Source: Aurantiochytrium sp. KH105
Lineage: Eukaryota; Sar; Bigyra; Thraustochytrida; Thraustochytriidae
NCBI GenBank assembly: GCA_003116975.1
Contig: BGKB01000026.1
Span: 620,001 to 684,000, forward strand
Direction of reading: 5' to 3'
Length of the DNA stretch: 64,000 bases
The translations under genes were made by a program, and so were the position numbers. The notes beneath the pieces are model-generated. The model was not told the origin of the DNA and did not search any database. It was given only the letters and a program-made list of their open reading frames with translations. Below, one piece after another: positions 18,077 through 27,238 of this stretch. Position 1 is the stretch's first letter; the number at the start of each line of letters is the position of its first letter.

Positions 18077-18100
18077 GCCTGCCTGCCTGCCTGCCTGCCT
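18077..18100. repeat. (GCCT)6 microsatellite
   Basis: Six tandem GCCT units followed by alternating ATGCGTGC. The same tetranucleotide recurs in other divergent promoters of this window. Confidence 0.9.
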
Positions 18101-18715
18101 ATGCATGCGTGCATGCGTGCCTCCGTGCCCCTCCCGCCGCAATGTCGCCGACGCCGCCCATCTTGAGCAGCATCTTGAGCAGCCGCAGGTCGCCCATCGC
18201 ATGTCGCGCTGTCTCTTTCCTGGCCGCTCTCATGCCGCTGCCGCTTCTTCTTCATAGTACGTAACGCTCTTTAGTTACGCGTTAGGCCGGCCTAGCTTCG
18301 CCTAGTACACTACTACCGCGTTGACCTGACCGGTCACACGCGCCGCTCGGCTGGCTGGCTTGTTGGCGTCGCGCTCTCCGGCCGCGCGGGCTCCGAGACC
18401 GTGCCCCCGGCCGCGCTCCGCAGCAGCGCTCGGCCCAGACCCGGGAGCCGGAGCGCGAGCGCGGCAGCGTCGGAGTCGCGTGCGACGGACGGCCGATCGG
18501 CGCGGCGGCAGCGGACCTGCCTCGATCGGCACGTCGAGAGGAAGGGGGTCAAAAGCGGAAACCGGAAAGCGAGCAGGCACGCCGCGGCCTCTTCGGGCAC
18601 CTTGCGCGAACGAGCAAAGGGGAAACAAACGCAAGTCAACTCGCAGTCAACTCGGAGGAGGAGGAGAGCGAAGCGAGGGGCAGGGCAGGGAAGGGAAGGG
18701 TAGCCGGCGAGCAGG

Positions 18716-20206
18716 ATGGGGGCGATCATGTCGGCCATGTCGATGGCCTTGTGCTGCACGTGCACTGGACTGAGCTGCGCGTGCTCGTGCCTGGGGTGCT
18801 GCATCTCGGTGGCTACTTCGGCCGCCGGAGGCATCTCCTCGCGCGTGGCCAAATTCATGTACCTCTTGGATCTCCTCGCGGTTGTCTTTCTCTGCGTTGT
18901 GCTCAAGTACAGTGCAGACGACTGGAACTGGGACATTGGAATCGCAGGGTACTACTCGTACGAACTCGGCTGCAGCAACAGCACCAACCAAGTCAATCTC
19001 GACGCCTTCAATGGAACCGGGACCGAAGGCGTCTACGCCTACTGCATGGGCGACGAAGCCGTGTACCGCGTAGGAGCTGCAACGGCGAGCTTTTTTGCTC
19101 TGCACGTGCTCTTGTCGCTCTGCGGAACTGCCTTCCATCGTGGATTCTGGCTCTGGAAACTGATCTTGCAGGCCGGCGCCATCATCGGCTTTGTGCTCAT
19201 GGACCAGGATCTCTTTGACATCGAGGGCTACGTATGGACTGCGCGTGTCTTTTCGGTTCTCTTCTTGTTCATGCAAGTCTTGCTCATGATCGGCTTTGCG
19301 TACGATTGGAACGACAAGTGGGTCGCCAACGCGGAGGCACCTGATGCCAATGAAAAGCTATGGCTTTCTCTCATCGTCGCAAGTGTCGTTGGCCTTTTTG
19401 CGTGCGTTTTCGTCGGCATTGTCGTCCTGTACATGGAATTCTCAGCTTGCAGCATTGGCCCTGCCGTGACGACCATCACGCTTCTCGCCGTTATCGTCTT
19501 GACAGGTCTGACACTCTTTCGCGACCGCTTTTCCGAGGAACCTGGCGCCGCTCTGCCCGCCGGCGTTATTTCGGCATACATTACGTATCTTGCCTGGGCG
19601 GCACTGGAGGCCAACCCTGATCCGGTTTGCAGAAAGGGTACTTTCGACGGCCCAGAGTCCAATGGCGCCATCGGCGTGGGTGTTGTCATTATGGCCATTA
19701 GCTTGGCGTGGGGTGCCAACCAGAGCTCGGCCTCCATGGCGTCGATTATGCACGGTAGCAAGGGTATCCCCGAGGCCCAAGGCGAGGAGCTTGGCAAGAG
19801 TGCTGCGGGCGCCCCCCCCGTCCACGGCGGCCTTTACGAGGTTGGCGAGGGTCGCACGGCCGCCGATATGCAGCGCGAGCAGCGCTCGCAACCGGCAGCG
19901 GCCAAGGCACCTGGCCCCAGCGACCGTCTCATGGTCATTGCTTTCCACTTGGCCATGGTAGTCTCCACCTTCTACTTGTCCATGGTCCTCACGAACTGGG
20001 GCGCGGCACAGGCTGAGACCACCAACGAAAAGGGCCAGATGTGGCTGCGCATTGGCGCGCAGTGGATCACGATCTTGCTCTACTTGTGGACCATCGTTGC
20101 GCCTGCCATTCTCACCAATCGCGATTTTTCATCAAATGCTTCTGCTTCGACGGCGCGCCCTTCTGGCACCTCTTCGACCGGCGGCCGTACCATTCAGATG
20201 GTCTAA
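18716..20206 (+). CDS. Serine incorporator (SERINC/TMS1 family)
   Basis: A 496-residue polytopic protein. It starts with the Cys-rich N-terminus typical of SERINC (ALCCTCTGLSCACSCLGCC), then spans including KFMYLLDLLAVVFLCVVL. Family motifs are CMGDEAVYRVGAATASFFALH, FHRGFWLWKLI, and YITYLAWAALEANPDPVC (usual form: Y..yLt.SAl.n.P...C). The C-terminal spans read FHLAMVVSTFYLSMVLTNWG and WLRIGAQWITILLYLWTIVAPAI; W-x-K in the last cytosolic step is common to the family. SERINCs are lipid-scrambling/transport proteins of the plasma membrane and endomembranes; the older name refers to serine delivery for phosphatidylserine and sphingolipid synthesis. ATGs at 18728 and 18737 are alternative starts. 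Confidence 0.93.
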   Translation: MGAIMSAMSMALCCTCTGLSCACSCLGCCISVATSAAGGISSRVAKFMYLLDLLAVVFLCVVLKYSADDWNWDIGIAGYYSYELGCSNSTNQVNLDAFNGTGTEGVYAYCMGDEAVYRVGAATASFFALHVLLSLCGTAFHRGFWLWKLILQAGAIIGFVLMDQDLFDIEGYVWTARVFSVLFLFMQVLLMIGFAYDWNDKWVANAEAPDANEKLWLSLIVASVVGLFACVFVGIVVLYMEFSACSIGPAVTTITLLAVIVLTGLTLFRDRFSEEPGAALPAGVISAYITYLAWAALEANPDPVCRKGTFDGPESNGAIGVGVVIMAISLAWGANQSSASMASIMHGSKGIPEAQGEELGKSAAGAPPVHGGLYEVGEGRTAADMQREQRSQPAAAKAPGPSDRLMVIAFHLAMVVSTFYLSMVLTNWGAAQAETTNEKGQMWLRIGAQWITILLYLWTIVAPAILTNRDFSSNASASTARPSGTSSTGGRTIQMV

Positions 20207-20695
20207 CCTACTAACGACCAAAGGGTGTCGTCTCCTGCAATGCGCTCGTCAGCGTCTGCTTATAGCATGAATACTGAATACATAACATGATGAATGAATG
20301 AGTAAAGACACCTGCGCCAACGCCAAAAAATCCTAGGCCCAGGTCTAGGTCTAGCTCACGGATGGGCTCAAATCCCATTGTTCGCCCCTTCGTGCAAACC
20401 TGCTGTTTAGAGTAGATGAAGCAGTATAGCCTATACATCGCTGCCCACCGACGCTCGTTCACGCAACGGCGCTGCCCATCCCCTTCGTCCCCTTGTTACT
20501 ACTAGTCTAGGCCTATCCATACTGCCGGCGATTCAGTCGGCCGCGGCCGTGAACTCTCATCCTTCGCGCCCAGGGAAATGGACCGCAGCACGATGCACAA
20601 TGCCGTGACAGGCAGCTGGGGCAGCAGTCTTTGCCCTGACCTCTCGAGCGGCTTCCTCCATCGCGGTCTCAGCGACGCTACGATAAAGCGCCGCC

Positions 20696-20721
20696 GCTGC
20701 TGCTGCTGCTGCTGCTGCTGC
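20696..20721. repeat. (GCT)n triplet repeat
   Basis: About nine tandem GCT/TGC triplets in non-coding DNA. Confidence 0.9.
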
Positions 20722-20752
20722 TTGCTCATGACACACTGCGCATTCACCTGTA

Positions 20753-20774
20753 TAGGCCTAGGCGAGTAGGCCTA
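20753..20774. promoter_or_regulatory. Paired TAGGCCTA palindromes
   Basis: Two perfect TAGGCCTA octamers, 14 bases start to start, in the region upstream of the aminotransferase. Further copies lie at 20508, 24816 and 27091, each upstream of a plus-strand gene. A regulatory role is inferred from recurrence only. Confidence 0.4.
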
Positions 20775-21219
20775 CGATCTATACCATTGTAACTAGCACG
20801 CGCCGCAGCTGCTCGCAGTCGTTTGCAAGCAGGCGAGCTTCCGAAGGAGGGATTCCCCGGCAGGCGGCTGCGGTGCTCTTGCTAGCTCGCTCGCTCGATC
20901 AATCGCTCGATCGGCAGGGCAGGGGCGGAGTGTGCCGCGCCGCTGGCACGTCGCGCGTTGCAGGAACGGGCACCGTCGCTCGCCGCGCTGCGCTCGCACC
21001 GGCAGGCTCGGACTCTTCCTTCCAAACGGTCCTACTTCGCGCAATGCGCGTCATGACCGCATCATAATAAAGGGAGGCAAGGCAAAGCAAGGAAAGCGAC
21101 CTACTCGACGATCCGAGAATGCTGCACTTGCAATGAACAATGTCTACAATGCGAGCGAGCGTTGGGCGCTCTGACGGCTCGGAGTTTTGTGCGCGGCGGC
21201 AACTGCGACAGCTGACCGG

Positions 21220-21227
21220 CCACGTGG
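21220..21227. promoter_or_regulatory. CCACGTGG (G-box/E-box type) site
   Basis: A perfect palindrome with CACGTG core, the site bound by bHLH and bZIP factors in many eukaryotes. It lies about 175 bases before the aminotransferase ATG. The same octamer occurs at 33139-33146 in another divergent promoter. Confidence 0.35.
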
Positions 21228-21402
21228 TCGAGGTGTAGTAAGTTGTCAGGGATTGCAGTGATAAAGGGCAGCGCACGGAAATGGGACCAAGGGAGGGAGC
21301 GGCAAATCACGATCTCGTTGGTTCTTGCACTTATAGTAGGAAACGAAGAAGAGAGAGACTCGATAGATCGATTGATCGATCACCAGACGCCAGAGAAGGA
21401 CA

Positions 21403-22767
21403 ATGTCGATGACCATGGGGGACAACGCGGTGGGCAGGTACGACCGCTTCCTGACGAAGCGCAGCCGTGCCAGAGAACCGTCGGCTATTCGGGCGCTCAT
21501 GAACCTCATGTCCAAGCCGGGCGCCATCAGTCTGGGCGGTGGTATGCCCAACCCGGATACCTTTCCGCTGACCGAGCTCTCATTCTCGATGCGTGGCGAA
21601 GACGGCCAAAACGTCAGCATCAAAGTTGACAACGTTCCAGAGATGCTCCAGTACACGCCATCGGCTGGTCTCCCGGCACTTCGCGCATTTTTGGAGGACT
21701 TTCAAGACCATTTCCACGCGCCCCCGCAGAGCATTCGCGAGAACAGAGAAATTTTCATGTCCACCGGAAGCCAGGACGCCTTGACAAAGACGATCGAGTG
21801 TCTGGTGGAGACCACCGACTCTATCCTCGTTGAGGAAGCCGTGTACGCGGGCACGCTCAACTTTCTCAAGCCGTATGGCTGCAACGTTGTTGGTGTGAAA
21901 ACTGACAGCCAGGGCCTCGTGCCCTCTGCCATGGACACCTTGCTCACCAACTGGGCCCAGGACCACCCGCTCGAGGCCAAGCCCAAGGTGCTCTATGTGA
22001 TCCCCACGGGCTCGAACCCAACGGGCATCTCGCTCAGCCTCGAGCGCCGCCGTGAGCTTTACGCGATTGCCTGCAAGCACGATCTTCTCATTCTTGAAGA
22101 CGACCCGTATTACTTTTTGCAATTTCGGGATGAGGCCGACTGGATCCCTTCGCTGTACTCGATGGACGTCGACGAGCGCGTTGTGCGCTTTGACAGCTTT
22201 TCTAAGGTCATCTCGGCAGGCTTTCGTCTTGGTTTCATGACCGGCCCCAAGGAAATTGTCAACCGCGTTGTTCTTCATCAACAGGTCACAGATCTGCATG
22301 CCAGCGGAGTCTCGCAGAGCATCCTCTTGGGCATTCTGCAGCAGTGGGGCATTCGTGGCTTCACCGAGCACGTGCGCAAGGTCGCCGGTTTTTACCGGGA
22401 ACGCCGCGACGACCTCGTCGAGAGCATTTCCTCGCACTTGCCAAGCAACATGGTGCGCCTCGCCATTCCCGATGCTGGCATGTTCATCTGGCTCAATTTT
22501 GAGGGCTTGCGCAGCACGCGTGAATTTGTCAGGCGCCTCGTGCACGACTCTGGCATTCTTGTCGTGGCCGGGCACGAATTTTCCCCCTCGGGCAAGGATC
22601 TTCCATTTGCGCGACTCTCCTTTTCGCTCGCCTCGCAAAGCGACATGGATAACGCCATGCTTCGTCTTGGCGAGGCGCTCCGCAAGTATGATCAGGAGCA
22701 CAACGGCGGCATGCTTACGTGCGACGAGGGCCCCACGCATCGTCTTGAGCAACCCTTCCCGCAATGA
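21403..22767 (+). CDS. PLP aminotransferase class I/II, aminoadipate/kynurenine (AADAT/Aro8) type
   Basis: A 454-residue fold-type I aminotransferase. The PLP lysine is K268 in DSFSKVISAGFRLGFMTGP. Other landmarks are ISLGGGMPNPDTFP, LQYTPSAGLPALR (phosphate-binding Tyr region), VIPTGSNPTG (Asn that contacts the cofactor O3'), and LILEDDPYYFLQF (Asp pairing with the pyridine nitrogen; Tyr). These match the AADAT/KAT-II and fungal Aro8 group, which transaminate 2-aminoadipate, kynurenine and aromatic amino acids with 2-oxoglutarate. No convincing targeting peptide is seen. The ATG is the first in frame. The stop codon is part of a 26-base exact tandem duplication. Substrate preference within the group is not readable. 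Confidence 0.9.
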   Translation: MSMTMGDNAVGRYDRFLTKRSRAREPSAIRALMNLMSKPGAISLGGGMPNPDTFPLTELSFSMRGEDGQNVSIKVDNVPEMLQYTPSAGLPALRAFLEDFQDHFHAPPQSIRENREIFMSTGSQDALTKTIECLVETTDSILVEEAVYAGTLNFLKPYGCNVVGVKTDSQGLVPSAMDTLLTNWAQDHPLEAKPKVLYVIPTGSNPTGISLSLERRRELYAIACKHDLLILEDDPYYFLQFRDEADWIPSLYSMDVDERVVRFDSFSKVISAGFRLGFMTGPKEIVNRVVLHQQVTDLHASGVSQSILLGILQQWGIRGFTEHVRKVAGFYRERRDDLVESISSHLPSNMVRLAIPDAGMFIWLNFEGLRSTREFVRRLVHDSGILVVAGHEFSPSGKDLPFARLSFSLASQSDMDNAMLRLGEALRKYDQEHNGGMLTCDEGPTHRLEQPFPQ

Positions 22768-22801
22768 GATCTTGGCAACCCTTCCCGCAATGAGATCTTG
22801 G
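22750..22801 (+). repeat. 26-base exact tandem duplication over a stop codon
   Basis: The unit CAACCCTTCCCGCAATGAGATCTTGG occurs twice in direct succession (22750-22775, 22776-22801). The first copy includes the last codons and TGA of the aminotransferase, so the stop is present in duplicate, the second out of use. Confidence 0.95.
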
Positions 22802-23310
22802 CCTTGAACCTTGATCCCTGCCCTGTAACTACAAGAACTTTGTCCCGGTCTCTTTCACCCTTCCTTCCTGCTTTTTCCCCTCCCCACGCAAGATATAAGG
22901 CGCGCGCGCGCGAGCGTGTGAAAAAGAGTTTCAAGTTTCAATTAGACCAAGACACGTTCTATCATTTGAAAGATATCAAAATAGAAACCTTTGTTTGCGA
23001 TGCGAGACCCGCACATCGCCTTGAGCAGAAACGCCCAGTGAGTGCTTCAGCGTGAACTTGGAGTTCGTTTTCTTTTTTGCCCAGACTCGCTTACGGATGC
23101 ATCACACGTCTTTTGTGGAAAAAGATGCTCCTCCCTGATGTTAGAAAAAGAAAAATGGAGGAGGGGAGCGCGCAACGCCATCATTGTTCTGGCTCGCTCG
23201 TTGATTCTACACTGAAGACATGCATGCTGTGCATTCCCTTAGCACACGCAGTGTTATAAAGACAGACCCAAAGGCAGTCGCATCCGACAGCTTAGCCCGT
23301 CCATCAATTA
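22802..23310. other. Convergent intergenic region
   Basis: A ~0.5 kb interval holding an alternating (CG)n stretch near 22897-22912. No gene was recognised. Confidence 0.45.
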
Positions 23311-24228
23311 TCATGGCAGCTCTGCGTGCGCCTCGACAACATTACGCGAGAGCGCCGCAATAATCTTGTTCGCAGTCGTTCGTGGCATGGAGCTTGACGA
23401 CGACTTGTATACTACCGATACGTATGCAACGAGCAAGAGAAGGGGGAGAATTTTTGGCGCATCATCGCGAAGACTGCGTGGGCGGGCGCCATTGCCCGCA
23501 CCAAGCATGCTGGCAGCAGTCTTAAAAACAACCCAGATGCACACAAGAGCGAGCACGAGAAACATGATGGCCGCGGCCGCTATTGCCAGCCGTTGCGGAA
23601 GCCGCTTGGCATTAACAATGCGTGAGCAAAGGCTTCCCATTGTGTTTGAGGCCCGAGTGGGCATCATCTCTTCCCGCAACACGCGAGTTGTTGCAAGAAG
23701 CTGCGAGTGCCACGCCTTTTGTTTGCCGTACAAAGAATCCGCGGTGCAAGTGGCACACGCCAGGTCAAGAGCTCGTTTTTGTCGCTTCAGAGCCTCGGCA
23801 TCGCTCATTGTGGCCTCCGCTAGAGCTGTGGCCGTTAGTGCGAGCGGCATGGGCACTCGATTTGCTTCTTTCTCGAGCACATCGAGCAAAGAGTCAACGG
23901 CAGAAGGGGCTACAGAGAGAATCACGCGAGTGTCCGAAGCGAGGAGAAGCGCGCATGCCGCTGCTAGCTCGGTGAGCTCATCAGCATTCTTGGACGATGT
24001 GTCTCGGTCTTGCAGGAGATGCACAAATGTCTGCGTTGGGAATTTCTTCATCGTCAGTCTTCAATGATCAGGTTCGCCAGACAGAAAGATGAACAGCAAC
24101 CCATACCCTGTGTCGCGCGCACTTACTTGAATGCGCTGTTCGCGCGAGATGATGCTCGTGTCGCCACAATTTGTCGCCGCCCTGGCCAGCACGTCTGTGG
24201 CCTCGAGCGGGCGCGACGTTTCGGACAT
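23311..24228 (-). CDS. Unrecognised two-exon protein with C-terminal membrane segments
   Basis: The model joins exon 1 at 24228-24127 (34 codons, ending REQRIQ, donor CAA|GTAAGT) to exon 2 at 24030-23311 (acceptor AACGCAG), with a 96-base phase-0 intron, giving 273 aa. Across the join the sequence reads SREQRIQ-TFVHLLQDRDTSSKNA, a continuous amphipathic helix. The first ~140 residues are helical and Ala/Leu-rich. Two strongly hydrophobic stretches follow near the C-terminus (LAIAAAAIMFLVLALVCIWVVF and ILPLLLLVAYVSVVY). The layout suggests a cytosolic helical domain anchored by a C-terminal hairpin. I do not recognise the family. Starting at the ATG inside exon 2 would give a shorter form. Confidence 0.6.
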
Positions 24229-25263
24229 GCCGCACAAGTCCCACCCCGCTACGAGCGGCGCGGCGCGCCCTGTTGTCTTGCGCGCACCTCGGCTGGTCTG
24301 CAGCGAGAGGCGAGGCTAGCGCGGCGTTGGCGCCGTCTTTCCTCTCGCCGCCCGCACGCTGCACCCCTCGTGCTCCCTCCTGGTCCACGCGCCCGCCCGA
24401 GCCGTTTGCGTTTGGACTTTTCCGAACTGGCTGCGCCAGTGAGAGCAACTTGAGAGCAATGGAAGGCGATGGAGGAGGGAGCAGCAAAAGAGGGAGCGAA
24501 TGGAGGGGGTCTTCGAGATGGCGCGAACTTTTGAGCTTTGCGAGTTTTGCGGGCTTGCGCATCGTTTGATAGCTTGATCGTTTGTTCTGAGTCGTTGGAT
24601 GGAGCTTGTGTGTCCTAGCTCGTGTTCAACGTCCAAGAGACTTCGGGATCAATGCAAGAAGCCATCATGAACGAGCATCTGCATTATATAATCAGGCTCA
24701 CAAGCATGATGAGAGAGCAAGACGTCGCGTCTGCAAGGATTCTCACAACACAAATTTGAGGGGTAGCATTGCCCTGCTACTTTCGTGATGAACCAAACGA
24801 CCAATAATCTTCTTCTAGGCCTATGACCGAAACCGCGAGTCGTGAGTATGAATGATCTCGCCTATGAACAGCGACTTGGCCAGAATACTAGGCTAGACTA
24901 GAAGTCTAGGCCTGGCTGGTGCGTGAGAAAAGCTTTCCGCCTTGGCCAGGCTCGAAAGGCCCGGCCAAGCCACCAATCGCAATCTCTCTCCCGTTCTCCC
25001 ACCCTCGCCGTGTGTGTCTCTCCGTCTCGCTCCGTCTCTTCAAATGAAGAGATTGAGGCCTGCAAAGGCCCAAGCGCGGGAGCCGCGTGGGCGCGCGCAA
25101 GCGTCCAAGCGCGAACGGGGGCAGGCAGCGCGGGGCGTCCGTCCTGCGCCCGCGAAACAAAGTCCTTCCTCGCGCTCTACCTGGCGGGACTGCAAAGGCA
25201 ACGGCGGCGAAACCTCGACGAGTGCGAAAAGAAAAGCAAGCCAACCGACCAACGAGATCAAAG
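24229..25263. promoter_or_regulatory. Divergent promoter region with TAGGCCTA site
   Basis: About 1 kb between the unknown membrane protein and the MFSD1-like gene. It contains a TATATAAT-like stretch near 24684, TAGGCCTA at 24816-24823 and a CTAGGC/GCCTAG-rich cluster at 24886-24912. GC-rich frames on both strands were judged non-coding. Confidence 0.45.
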
Positions 25264-26958
25264 ATGGCGCCACGGCCCGAGCCGCCCGAAGGCCTTGCAG
25301 AGCATGATGCTGTGCGCAGGCGACGCGGTATAGACATGGTGGAGGAGGAGCGCTCGCTCCTCGGACTCGACGCTGTCGAAATTTACGACGTAAAGCTCGA
25401 TGCACATCTCGACGACCACGAAGATGTGTTGGGTGCAGATGGCCGGCGAAGCGCCTGGATCGTCATGATCCTCGGTGCCTTTCAGCTCTTCGCATGCTAT
25501 TACGCGTCAGACGTACCATCGGCCCTGCACGACCAGCTTGAAGCCTCATTCGCAAACGGCTCAAGCCACGCTCTTTCTTTCAATACATTTTTCGGTCTCA
25601 TCTACTCCGTTTACTCGGTACCCAATGTCATCATCCCCCTTGGCGGGGGCATGCTCGTGGATCGATTTGGACCAGCATGGATGAGTCTCATCTTTTCAAG
25701 CACTCTAATGGCCGGACAGATCCTCGTTTGGATCGGCGTCTTTGCACGAATTGAAAACCTCGTCCTCTTTGGCCGCTTCGTATACGGAAGCGGCGCAGAG
25801 TCCCTTTGCGTGAGCGTATCGGCTTGTCTGGCAGGTTGGTTTCATGGATCTCCACACCTTGCCTTGGCCATGGGGATATCGCTGTCTATATCGCGCTTTG
25901 GATCAGTGACGACGAACGTCCTTAGCCCAATGGTGGCCCGCAGAGCAGGCGTGCACATGTCCTTTCTCGTGAGCATTGTCGTTATTGGCCTGTGCCTACC
26001 TTCTGCGGCATATGTGCTGCGTCTCGAACGTCGCCGCGAGGAGTTGCCAGCGTCGCACGCTGCTGCTGCTGGCGCCGATGCTGGTGCCGGGACCTCCCCG
26101 GGCACATCGACACGCCCACAGCTTACAATTGCTCAATCCTGGCATTCCCTGCGACGTTGGCCAGCTTCATATTGGCTGCTCTTGGTGTCGTGCATGGCCA
26201 TTTATGGGACCATTATGCCCTTCAACAACGTGGCCAGTGCCTTTTTAATTGAGCGCATTTGCGGCGGTGAGTGTTGCGCTGATGGACAAATCTCGTGTGC
26301 AGCGCACGTCTCAGCCGAAAGTCGCGCAAGTGTACTCATGGGAGTTCCCTTTGCAATCAGCGCTGTGGGCGTTCCATGTCTTGCCTTTGTCGTGGATCGC
26401 ATCGGGCATCGCGCCAGCTTCATCCTTTGTGCAGCTGTGACCATACTGTTTGTACACCTTTTGTTGGCTCTCACCGCCTTGAATGCAGTGGTGCCGCTCG
26501 TGCTCCAGGGAATTGGCTACACGATATTTTGCACTACCTTGTGGCCATCAATTACCCTCGTTGCACCTGGTGACGTCGGTACGGCCATGGGTGTTGTTAC
26601 GGCGGCACAGAATCTTGCGCTCGCTATTGTCCCTCTTGGCGTCGCGGGCATTCACGCTTCGTCGGGGACATTTCGCACGGCGGAATACCTGTTCATATCT
26701 CTTGCTTCCGTCGGTATTGTGTCAGGCACCCTCCTCAACATTTACGATGCTCGTGTTGCACATGGTCTTCTCAACCAGGCAAGAGGCTCTCGGGCCGAGC
26801 CAACGCTGGACAAAGAGGACGTTGCGTACTGTCTCGGCCGCAAGACTGGGTCTCGCGACATGCTCCGGCAAGCGTCGCGCATCATGCATTATCACAATGA
26901 AGATGACGTAGAGACAGCACCACTGATATCGTCCTCCTCCAAAGATCCCACCAAATAA
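25264..26958 (+). CDS. MFSD1-like lysosomal major facilitator transporter
   Basis: A 564-residue MFS transporter with about 12 spans. The first span is WIVMILGAFQLFACYYASDVP. The MFS loop motif appears as GGGMLVDRFGPAWM and again as AFVVDRIGHRASFI in the second half. IMPFNNVASAFLIERICGG is characteristic of MFSD1, the lysosomal dipeptide exporter. Two acidic dileucine sorting signals flank the core: EERSLL near the N-terminus and ETAPLI near the C-terminus; MFSD1 also uses an N-terminal dileucine. A Cys-rich loop (GECCADGQISC) follows. The ATG was chosen as the first with a clean leader; the frame is open 59 codons further through Arg-rich DNA. Substrate is inferred from the family. Confidence 0.85.
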   Translation: MAPRPEPPEGLAEHDAVRRRRGIDMVEEERSLLGLDAVEIYDVKLDAHLDDHEDVLGADGRRSAWIVMILGAFQLFACYYASDVPSALHDQLEASFANGSSHALSFNTFFGLIYSVYSVPNVIIPLGGGMLVDRFGPAWMSLIFSSTLMAGQILVWIGVFARIENLVLFGRFVYGSGAESLCVSVSACLAGWFHGSPHLALAMGISLSISRFGSVTTNVLSPMVARRAGVHMSFLVSIVVIGLCLPSAAYVLRLERRREELPASHAAAAGADAGAGTSPGTSTRPQLTIAQSWHSLRRWPASYWLLLVSCMAIYGTIMPFNNVASAFLIERICGGECCADGQISCAAHVSAESRASVLMGVPFAISAVGVPCLAFVVDRIGHRASFILCAAVTILFVHLLLALTALNAVVPLVLQGIGYTIFCTTLWPSITLVAPGDVGTAMGVVTAAQNLALAIVPLGVAGIHASSGTFRTAEYLFISLASVGIVSGTLLNIYDARVAHGLLNQARGSRAEPTLDKEDVAYCLGRKTGSRDMLRQASRIMHYHNEDDVETAPLISSSSKDPTK

Positions 26959-26981
26959 TGACATCCCACCAAATAATGACA
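26946..26981 (+). repeat. 18-base exact tandem duplication over a stop codon
   Basis: TCCCACCAAATAATGACA is repeated head to tail (26946-26963, 26964-26981). The first copy contains the TAA of the MFSD1-like gene; the second lies in the 3' UTR. Confidence 0.95.
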
Positions 26982-27090
26982 TTACCGTTACGTTTTTTGT
27001 TTTTTTTTACTAGTGGTATTGTTCTTACGAGTTGAACAAAGTTCGCAAAACGGAGTGCAAGGCGGTGTTAAAATCCGTCATCATACACTG

Positions 27091-27104
27091 TAGGCCTATA
27101 AAAG
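27091..27104 (+). promoter_or_regulatory. TAGGCCTA palindrome fused to a TATA box
   Basis: The sequence TAGGCCTATAAAAG overlaps the recurrent octamer with a consensus TATA element (CTATAAAAG). It lies about 140 bases before the EFCAB10-like ATG, leaving room for a leader of roughly 110 bases. Confidence 0.6.
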
Positions 27105-27238
27105 CAAGCAGATAGACAAAAGGGGCAAGTCGCAGACTCGGGCAAGTTGCGCGAGACAAGCAGCCATCGGTCGACTGCTTGGACGAGGCAAGGCAGACAC
27201 GGAAAAGGAAAGGAAGAACCCCCGTGCAGCGGTGCACC

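Larger units (their letters stand above)
16822..18715. promoter_or_regulatory. Long head-to-head region between RNR and SERINC
   Basis: 1.9 kb of divergent promoter DNA. It contains GCGAG and AGGC arrays (17033-17054, 17085-17102), an AATG array (17384-17413), an imperfect ~65-base direct repeat (17757-17822 and 17859-17920), a GCCT array (18077-18100), the palindrome TAGGCCGGCCTA (18283-18294) and a CGTAAC/GTTACG inverted pair just before it. Frames on both strands are of low-complexity composition; no gene was accepted. Confidence 0.5.
20207..21402. promoter_or_regulatory. Same-strand intergenic region with palindromic motifs
   Basis: 1.2 kb between SERINC and the aminotransferase. It has three copies of TAGGCCTA (20508-20515, 20753-20760, 20767-20774), a GCT triplet array (20696-20721), a CCACGTGG box (21220-21227) about 175 bases before the ATG, and a CGAT-rich palindromic stretch just before it. 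No gene was recognised. A T-arm-like GATGGGCTCAAATCCCATTG at 20361 lacks the rest of a tRNA. Confidence 0.5.

Noticed and set aside
17836-18264. Overlapping frames on both strands in the RNR-SERINC interval
   Set aside because: Composition follows the GCCT repeat and GC-rich DNA; no domain or codon pattern favours any one frame.
20361-20380. tRNA T-arm-like GATGGGCTCAAATCCCATTG
   Set aside because: The loop starts CTCAAAT instead of TTCRANY and no acceptor stem, D-arm or anticodon arm can be placed around it.
21580-22764. 394-codon minus-strand frame
   Set aside because: Exactly antisense to the aminotransferase, whose PLP motifs are intact.
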